Of a stretch of 64,000 bases of DNA, positions 56,013 through 64,000 are shown piece by piece. The first letter of the stretch is position 1. Every line of letters starts with the position of its first letter. Source of the DNA: Arthrobotrys musiformis (taxonomy: Eukaryota > Ascomycota > Orbiliomycetes > Orbiliales > Orbiliaceae); assembly GCA_036971715.1 (NCBI GenBank), contig JAVHJL010000010.1, positions 248,001 to 312,000 of the forward strand. The letters are read 5' to 3'. The translations under genes and the position numbers were made by a program. The notes below the pieces were generated by a model. The model made no database searches. It was not told the origin of the DNA and was given only the letters and a program-made list of their open reading frames with translations.

Positions 56013-59000
56013 TTTGAATATATATAATCTTTTTTAAATATAAATTATTTTTTCCCCCCGGAATTCTTTAAATAAAGGTTGATTCGAAGGATGTGCGGTG
56101 ACTGCACTGGTCGTGAAAATATGCTTCCGGGTCGAGTAGTCGTACGGTGATGGTAATAAGCTGACTCGAGTGGTGGTCCTAGCTCTATATCGTTCCGGAC
56201 GAAATATAGAAAGTGCCTGTTCCAACAAATAAAAATACTTTAGAACAATGATCGAAGACCCAAGAAGCTGTATATGACAGTTGGGTTTGGTTATAAATGT
56301 TGGATGGAGGATGGTGTATGTGTGAGGTTGAACAACATGTAACTTTCAACAGAAGCTCAAGTCGAACAGGGTGGGGGAAGCATGTCACAGGGAACAAGAA
56401 GCAACATAAGATTGATCAACTTGCAGGAGGTCGGACGGTTATATGTAATTATTCCCAAAATAAAGAAAAAGGAAAAGCTGTGAAGGGGATCAAAAAAAGG
56501 AAAGGAAACCATCGGTCCTCCACAGTCGCCGGGAATTTTCCACGGTGAAAGACACAGTTGGGAGAAATTGGACCGATGGGCGCGCTCGAGTGGAGCCTGG
56601 GCTTCAATCATGGCCGTCGAGCAGCCGCCGACGTTAGTCCGCTTTGGGCGGGGAGGAACCACCCGGGCCACGAAGTTCGGCCAATCTCAACGTCCTCCAG
56701 TTTCCAACCACCCGGCGCCTGGTGGGATTCGTACATTTCGTGGATGCAGAATTGGTACACTAAAAAATGGGGCATGCACATGTGGTAGACACTAACCTAT
56801 TGAGCAAACGATGAGAGACTTTTTTGCGCCACCAAGATCTTGGAGAAGCAAGGCACACGAGGGAAGAGATGCGATATGGTGTGAACGAAGCGAAAAGAAG
56901 GTTGGAAAGGAAAGAAAAAAAAGGAAAAAGAAGGTGTGATAAGAAATAAACGGTGAAAAAGAACGTAAGAATATCAGGGAGAGCAAGCTCTTCTACCCGA
57001 TCTGTCCGTGCCTGACAAGACTATGAAATGAATTGGCTAAAAGAAAGAAAGAACCGGTCTATCTCGTAGCGCAGCTTTGGAAAGAGAGAAAAAACAGACA
57101 GACGGACTGAAAGGTGGAGAAATGTGATATTAGTTATATTCTCATGATGGCTTGCAGAATGCTTCTGCCAGTGGTAGTGCACGTTTAAGCGCTTGACAGG
57201 CCTGCGACATCCTCTTGGGGCTTTGGCCCGGTCTCATTGGCTGGAGCAGGGGCTAAGACATGGATCTTGGGAGGGGTCACTATCCAGCTATTCCCTGATC
57301 AGCGATCGGTGTGTCTGCAAGGGCTCGGCCTCTTCTCAGAGACAGCTGGAGTTTCCTGTTGTTTCCATTGGTGTTTTATCGAGGCCTCGGGATGCCTCTC
57401 GTTAAGATTCTAAGGTTTGATGCCCCCATACTATAGTAGGCTCCACCTCTGTAAAATAATGATGTTAGAACTTGCGGAATTCCAGAATTTCAGAGTGATG
57501 GTAGATATTATAATTACCAATAGCTATACTATAGCAAGGGCCTGTGGACGAAAGTCTGGTCCACCTGTCCGGCTTTGACGCTGCCGAGAAACTATTCTGT
57601 AATCGTGCTATGCGTGACATTACTCGTGCAATGATCATGTTCTCTTTGTTGATATTGCGTATACGAAATTGTGCCCTGGCCAAGCATCTTCACCACGCGG
57701 CATTGCATTGCCTTTTTTTGTTTGTTTCTTCTCGCCAATTGCTTCCCTCATGCCGTTGCCGTGCATTCGGTACTCTTCTTCGGGTCCTAGAAACATCAAA
57801 TATTTTTCGCTCTTGTTTTTCCCCCCTTTGCGGCCGTTATTCTTCTTTTGTCTTTTTGTGCTTTGGCGAAACGTGATCTGGTGCAAAAGTTGTTTGGAGC
57901 AGTGTACGTCGTTTCACGGGGTGGGAAACATTCACAGCCTACCTCGCTGCCGTTTATAGCGAGAATCATACTGTTCCACATAAATATACGCTCGCCTTCT
58001 CACACTGAATCCGCTTGACATCATTCCTGCCCCCTTGTTGTTCCTATCGTCGCGACAATCACCATCAAGTGGGAGTATATAGTATAGATAGTATTGTTAG
58101 TAATAGGACGGTTCACGGCAGCTCCATAATTGGCCGGGGTGGTGGCTTCCCTCTATCAGAAACGGGAACAGTCAAAGATAGGTGTTCCGGCTATCGCGAG
58201 AAACCAAATAACCCTCAAGAATGCCAATCCCCCAAGGATTAGTGGCTATCTACGCCCGGATCTCGTCGACCCGCGGCTGGGCCGTGATGTAAATTTGATA
58301 GCAACCTTTTTTCTGAAAAAGTTTGCACAAAGCCGAGATCTAAGACCATGAGACCCACAATTTTTTGCAGATGTCGTCGGTCAAGGGTGTGTGTTCAGCC
58401 GTTTAAACGAACCCTATATGACCTATAGCGGTCGGAAATATTAACAGCCTTCAACTTCCACGGCGTCTATCCCGTTCGCCAGAGGCGTAGTACCTCATCC
58501 GTAGTGGGCTGACAATCATTACATTTCGATTCCACAATCATTTGATATTAGCATGACTCTCACCAGATTGCTCTGTTTCGTTATTCGGGCACTTGTTGCG
58601 CTCGCGACAGGCAGATGAATACGACAGTGTCTTGATATGCTTAATATATTTTTGACCAATCTGCATCTCTACCCCCAAGTTTGCATGAATTGATGGCCTC
58701 CCCTTTTTCCTTGGACATTTAATATATTAATATCTCTCCTTCGCCTTTCGCGCCTGAAATGGGGAAAAAGAAGCAATCATGTTAGCCTAGCAGCTGCAAG
58801 GACGGTGTATACGTACATACATACATAGCATGCGCAATGTATGCGTCCTCTCAAAATGCTTGGTTCGCAGTTTATTTGCTTTAGGAGAATAAAGATCGCG
58901 ATCCTGAAAAATGTGATTTAAAGTTAGGGTCGCTAAGGGGCGCCATATAGGCCTCGCCCAACCATTCGAAAGGGCCCGGCGCCCTTGTCGCCGCCATGTT

Positions 59001-61105
59001 GGAAAGGCCCAGATCAAAGGAGCTCGGTTGGCACAGGAGCTTGCACCGTTTGTCCGCCCCGGTCGAGCCTTATAGGACCAATTCGATCGTGCAAATTACA
59101 AATTTGAGGCAGGAATATGTTCGAAGTCAGTCTAGTGAATTTGCTTGCAGCACTATTTGTTGAAAAGCATGGTGCTCCTGTGGATGGATCTTGGTTCCTG
59201 GGTTGGAAGACCGTCGACGGACAGGCTTCGCAACGGGTTGATTGGCTGTATGCGAGATTTATGCAAGCCGCAGCGCTTAAAATAGAATCTTCTTGGACTT
59301 CGATTGCCACACCTTGGTTTCCCACTCCGGGGCATCAGATTTTGTGATTGTTCGTGCATGGGGATCCACAGGGGAACTCGCTAAAGACTGTTCGCAATCC
59401 AGTTAGTTGACCAGTTGAATTCGACCTGGGACATCTTCGTCGAAATCCAAATCGAATCAAAGTTGAGATGAGAATCGCAAAGATTAACAAACTGCTCTTA
59501 TTACTTCGTCCCATCCGCCCGGGATATGCAGGTCGAGTCACGTCGAGCGGGATCACGTTGGCGTCCCGTGACGAATATTTCTTCGCAGGACCCATCTGGC
59601 AAACCCCCATTTGCTGCGACGTGCCGTGTGTCGATAGCTTCAACAAATCACGTTTCCTGAGTTTAGACATCTCGCAGCCCAAAGGAAAAGGATACGAGGT
59701 TTTCCTGACTGTCAACGACCCACGGACATCTGAATATGTACCTGCAAGGCATGTGCGTGTGCAACTCGAGCGCTTACCAGGAGCATCGGAATGCAATCAA
59801 TCTTTCACGAGCGGGAGACCGAGCTAGCGGTTACTCTTCCAGAATTCTATGTCGATCGATCGAGATATCCATTTCTCTATCAGAAAACGTTTCGTTTCTC
59901 GAGGGATAGCTTAGTATCAGACTTAAGCTACGGCTGACAGCTGGCTGACAGATATGCGCGCAGAGCGGGGGATGCCGAATAACAGGATTCAGCATTCAAT
60001 TGCAGTTTGCAGTTTCCCCCAGGCAGCGTTTCGTTTGAAGATCGAGAGACAGGAAACAAATTTATACCAAACATGTTTCCGATGCCAAACTTTGAAGCTT
60101 CGAAATCACGTCCCTGGCCTAAGCGAACATCATCGAAAAGGCTGACTGGCCCCTACATTCTTATCAGAGGGGTAATATGGCCAACAGGCAAGATCGTAAA
60201 ATGCCATCATCATGCCTAAAGCAGCGTACAATCATGGACGGACTTACTATGTTGGGTCAAAGAAGTCTCTGTGCTGAAGAAAATCAGTGTCTCGCCCGGG
60301 GTAGACCTCATGCACAGAGCGTCTGGCCAAGGTTTCGAACCGCCCCAGTGGGTCCGTGACTTGGGGCCAACCAAACACACCAAATGGCAATCCACCGTTT
60401 AGCGCTGGCGGATTGCTGGCTGGCAGCAATTCACTTATCTTCCAGGCTGTCTCCACAAGGGAAGCCGAGCTTGTGGCTCTTTTTTTCTCTCTTTCCTTTC
60501 CACACTGGCCAACTTTCGATTCGACGACGTGCATACGCTCTGCAGCTGTCTGTTAGTTAGCTCACAAGGGCCCCGGGCTGCGCCTTCCACGTTCCTTTCC
60601 ATTCAATTCTCTCTCTGGACCTCTTGCCTTCGGAGCAAATATCCCATCGTCTTCTTGTCTAATACATTCTTTCCTTAGCGTTACTTGGGCCGGCCAGGGC
60701 AGCAGCTACACCACACTGCATCTTTCTTTTTCCCATCCAGCCAAACTTTAGCTTTAACAAGCACACACTCCCCCCGGCACGTCGGTTTTTTGTCTTTTTC
60801 TTTTCTAGAGTAGTTAACGAGGTTCGTGGACGACTGCTGTTGTGTAAGTCGTGTTCCGTTTGGATTTAGTATATCAAGGATCCACTATAACACTCTCGAA
60901 GAGGAGCTGGAGATCTTGCAATCCATTCCACTCTCCTTTGACTTGAATCTCTCGAATCCCCCCGCCCTTTTCTTTTTTCTTTCTTCAAGAAATTCGCGAG
61001 AACATATAACATCTGTTGCTGGTCAACGGAATTGACGTCCTTGGGCACACTTTAATATTTTTATACACCTGCCGTCTGGGATACACGTCAATATAAACCG
61101 TCAAA
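56013..61105. other. 5.1-kb stretch without a recognised gene upstream of noxA
   Basis: I scanned both strands and see only short, non-family frames; a 119-codon frame at 59468-59827 is the best and is unconvincing. Close to noxA the sequence becomes pyrimidine-rich. A gtaagt donor at about 60844 with a tttcttcaag acceptor near 60989 could mark an intron in its 5' untranslated region. The remainder could be a large control region, an unrecognised non-coding RNA, or a lineage-specific gene. Confidence 0.5.
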
Positions 61106-62927
61106 ATGGCAGATAAACAAGAGTCGAGATTTCATCGGGAATTCCTGAGTAGGAGACTATTCTTTTGGATATTCTGGTACGGGTCGCACTGGGGCCTGTT
61201 TGCGTACGGATGGTAAGTTAGCAATGCGATCCGAATCTGCTCCCTCTCAGATTGCTGCGGGGAATACTAAACTTGGTTGGAAATATCTAGGATCAAACAA
61301 GCCCAGGACCCTCGTCTGTCTCTTCTCAATGGCCTCAAATACTCTGTCTGGATTTCTCGTGGTGCCGGTTTGGTTCTTGCCTACGATTGCGGTCTGATAT
61401 TGCTTCCCATGTGCAGAACCATCCTGCGTGTTGTGAGACCCAAAATTAGATGGCTGCCGTTGGACGAATCGCAATGGTTCCATAGACAGGTCGCATACAG
61501 CCTGCTCTTCTTCACCATTGTCCACACCACCGCACATTACGTCAAGTGAGTGTGAAACCCCCGTGATATCGCGAAGGAGTGAATTGAATTGTATGGAATA
61601 GTTGGCTAACATGAACATTAGCTTCTTCAATGTCGAGAAACTCCAAGCTAGACCTCTCACCGCTCTGCAAATCCACTATGGTGATGCGGGTGGTATTACC
61701 GGTCATATCATGCTGTTGTGCATGCTCTTGATGTACACGACCGCCCATTCCAAGATCCGTAACCAATCCTTCGAGGTCTTCTGGTACACCCATCATTTGG
61801 CCTTCATCTTCTTCCTTGGATTGTACACCCATGCCACTGGCTGCTTCGTGCGAGATACCGACACCAAAACACCAATTTCTCCATTTGCCGGCAAGCGTTT
61901 CTGGGACCATTGTATTGGTTATCAATCTTGGAGATTCACTTTGGCACCAGGTGTCATCTACTTCATCGAACGTGTCTACCGTATGATTAGAGCCCGCAGG
62001 GAGACTCAAATCACCAAGGTTATCAGACATCCATACAATGCTATTGAAATCCAGTTCAAGAAGCCATCGATGAAATACAAGGCCGGCCAATGGCTCTTCC
62101 TCAACGTTCCATCCATTTCTCGCTTCCAATGGCATCCTTTCACCATTACTTCTTGCCCATCCGATCCATATATTTCAGTTCACGTTCGTCAGGTCGGTGA
62201 CTTCACTACTGACCTCGGCGAGGCCCTCGGTGCTGGCAAAAACTCCAAGGCTATGGAACTCGCCAATATGGATCCTACCGCAATGTTCGAAATCGCTCTC
62301 AGAAATGGTGCTCAAATGCCAGCCCTCCGTATCGATGGACCATACGGAGCTCCAGCAGAAGACGTTTTCGAAAATGAAATTGCTGTTCTCATTGGTACTG
62401 GTATCGGTGTCACTCCATGGGCCTCTATCCTTAAGAGCATTTGGCACAAGCGTCAAGGTCCAAACCCACCAACCCGTCTCCGTCGTGTTGAATTCATCTG
62501 GGTCTGCAAGGAAGTTTCCTCCTTCGAGTGGTTCCACACCCTCCTTTCTTCCCTTGAACGCCAATCTCAAACACCTGGTTTCTCCGCCGATGCTGATTTC
62601 TTGCGAATTCACATCTATCTCACCGCCAAACTTGACATCGACACCGCACAGAACATCGTCCTCAACTCCGTTGGCGCTGAACTTGATCCGTTGACCGAAC
62701 TCCGCTCCCGAACAAATTTCGGTCGTCCGGACTTCAAGCGCCTGTTCGGTGCTATGAGAGACGGAATCCTCGACCAGAGCTATATCGGCGGTCTAGACCA
62801 TAGCATCAAGACCAAGGTCGGAGTTTACTTCTGCGGTCCCAACGTAGCAGCTCGATCTGTCAAACTAGCTTGCAGATCCGTTTCTTCCGAGACCGTCCAG
62901 TTCTCCTTCTGGAAAGAGCATTTCTAA
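61106..62927 (+). CDS. noxA: NADPH oxidase NoxA (superoxide-generating)
   Basis: Exons 61106-61212, 61291-61545 and 61622-62927 join to 555 residues, the length of fungal NoxA. The six-helix ferric-reductase part holds the paired heme histidines (QWFHRQVAYSLLFFTIVHTT, WYTHHLAFIFF). FAD binding is marked by FQWHPFTITSCP, and NADPH binding by GTGIGVTPWASILK and YFCGPN, with the usual C-terminal ending FSFWKEHF. The enzyme passes electrons from NADPH across a membrane to oxygen, giving superoxide. In ascomycetes it acts with NoxR, RacA and Bem1/Cdc24 in fruiting-body formation, hyphal fusion and host or prey interaction. There is no N-terminal extension (NoxB) and no EF-hand (NoxC). Confidence 0.97.
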
Positions 62928-64000
62928 AAAAAACTACAAAATCCTTGGGATTTACATGACGTCTTTCCTTTGATATTTGTCAAATGGTCTTTGTGTTCGT
63001 TAATTGCTATTTCACGGTCATGTCTATATCTTCGATCATATCACGGTGTTATAAGCGAAATTCTTTCGATTCTGGGCTTTGTTATTTTTTTTTGCAGCTA
63101 TATTTATTTTTTCTACCTACCATCATGGCGGATCAAAAATTTGCCAATCTCACATTTTAGTCTCCCCCCTGTTCTCCTCCTTCTTACTATACCCTTACTT
63201 TTCATTTTTCCCTTACTATATTAGAAGCGCCATGTATTTAATCATCGTTGATTGTGTGGGAGAGATATTTGCCCAGTCCTACGTCTCAGAACAGACAACA
63301 GGAAACTGGTGATAAAAATTATAAATTAAGTATATACTATTACCTCACATAAAGCACGCATCCACCGTATCAAAGAATCCTAGAAACTTGCGACATATAT
63401 ATGTTGGAACATCCCCTCCCCACCGAGTAATGTGTGTGGGGGGGAAAGAAACGAGACCCCCCGGGTTTCATCCCAGTAAGCTTCTTTCTTATCATAAGAG
63501 CTCTGTGTAACTCAGATGTGCGACCCACAACAGGCGGTTACCATGCAGCTGTCACTTCTGCCTCGTGCGGCAGCAGATGTTACATGGGAAAACGTGCGGG
63601 TTCGGACCAATAGGAAAAGTCCCTCTTTCTCTCACTGTGAAGGTTGAGAGGGTTGCACCAAACGTTCGTCCCGTATAAAGTGTCATTCTCAAATGATACC
63701 AATTTATTAGAAATCCGAAGACGGGGAATCGGTTGAGAAGGAAAGATTGCAAATATGTTATGTGCGGTGTATGTGGTTCGTTGCAGGGTGAGTGCATAGA
63801 AGTGGGGATTAAGGTTAGTTGCTTACGGCCGGATGTCAACTTTGATCGGGCTATCACACTTTAAGGAATAAAAGCGATCAAGTCGGATGAACAGGAAAGA
63901 ACTAGGAGACCAAGGGCCTGTCTATACGCGATGTTGCATCGTGAAGAAGGCCCCCTACCCTTTCGCAGAGCTAGCTAGAGTCCTTGCACTCCATACAACA
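62928..64000. other. 3' flank of noxA and right edge
   Basis: T-rich 3' region of noxA, then about 700 bases with no supported coding sequence. No repeat or RNA gene recognised. Confidence 0.5.

Noticed and set aside
59468..59827. 119-codon frame upstream of noxA
   Set aside because: No domain or motif and no supporting splice structure; left as unannotated.

Overview
This window is nuclear DNA of a filamentous ascomycete (Pezizomycotina). The grounds are: genes carry many short spliceosomal introns (mostly 57-155 nt, with gtaagt/gtatgt donors and yag acceptors); a NoxA-type NADPH oxidase is present; and the housekeeping genes (vma10, pet117, rps24, nsp1, dsk2, rtc3, pof3/DIA2-type) are of fungal type. 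Several intergenic stretches are AT-rich or carry poly(dT) runs. I cannot assign a class from sequence alone; a lineage such as Orbiliomycetes or Pezizomycetes is possible but unproven.

I resolved 19 protein-coding genes by joining exons by hand, using splice signals plus continuity of conserved protein sequence. Region 1 (1-29 kb) is gene-dense housekeeping: a three-RRM protein with a very long last intron, a TPR/F-box/LRR ubiquitin-ligase subunit, a DHA1/VMAT-like MFS transporter, vma10 (V-ATPase subunit G, in six exons), pet117 (cytochrome oxidase assembly), a large coilin-like nuclear protein, an EFM3-type methyltransferase, rps24, a membrane J-protein, the FG nucleoporin nsp1 and the SBDS-like rtc3. 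Region 2 (29-46 kb) is sparse and looks accessory: a secreted acidic Cys protein, a secreted precursor with three Kex2-bounded repeats fused to a conserved fungal C-terminal domain, and a divergent pair of alpha/beta hydrolases (DUF2235 type, and a DUF676-like protein lacking the nucleophile serine). Region 3 (46-64 kb) is again housekeeping: a long coiled-coil protein with a 1.3 kb intron and an in-frame stop that may lie in a tiny intron, dsk2 (ubiquilin), a small conserved membrane protein, a 5 kb stretch without a recognisable gene, and noxA.

The most notable points are the vma10 gene structure (start codon alone in exon 1, a GC-AG intron, a 9-nt microexon), the Kex2-repeat precursor at 35-36 kb, the coilin-like protein (N-terminal ubiquitin-like fold plus a Tudor-like segment) at 16-20 kb, and the divergent hydrolase pair at 39.6-44 kb. 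I found no tRNA, rRNA, CRISPR array or intact transposon.
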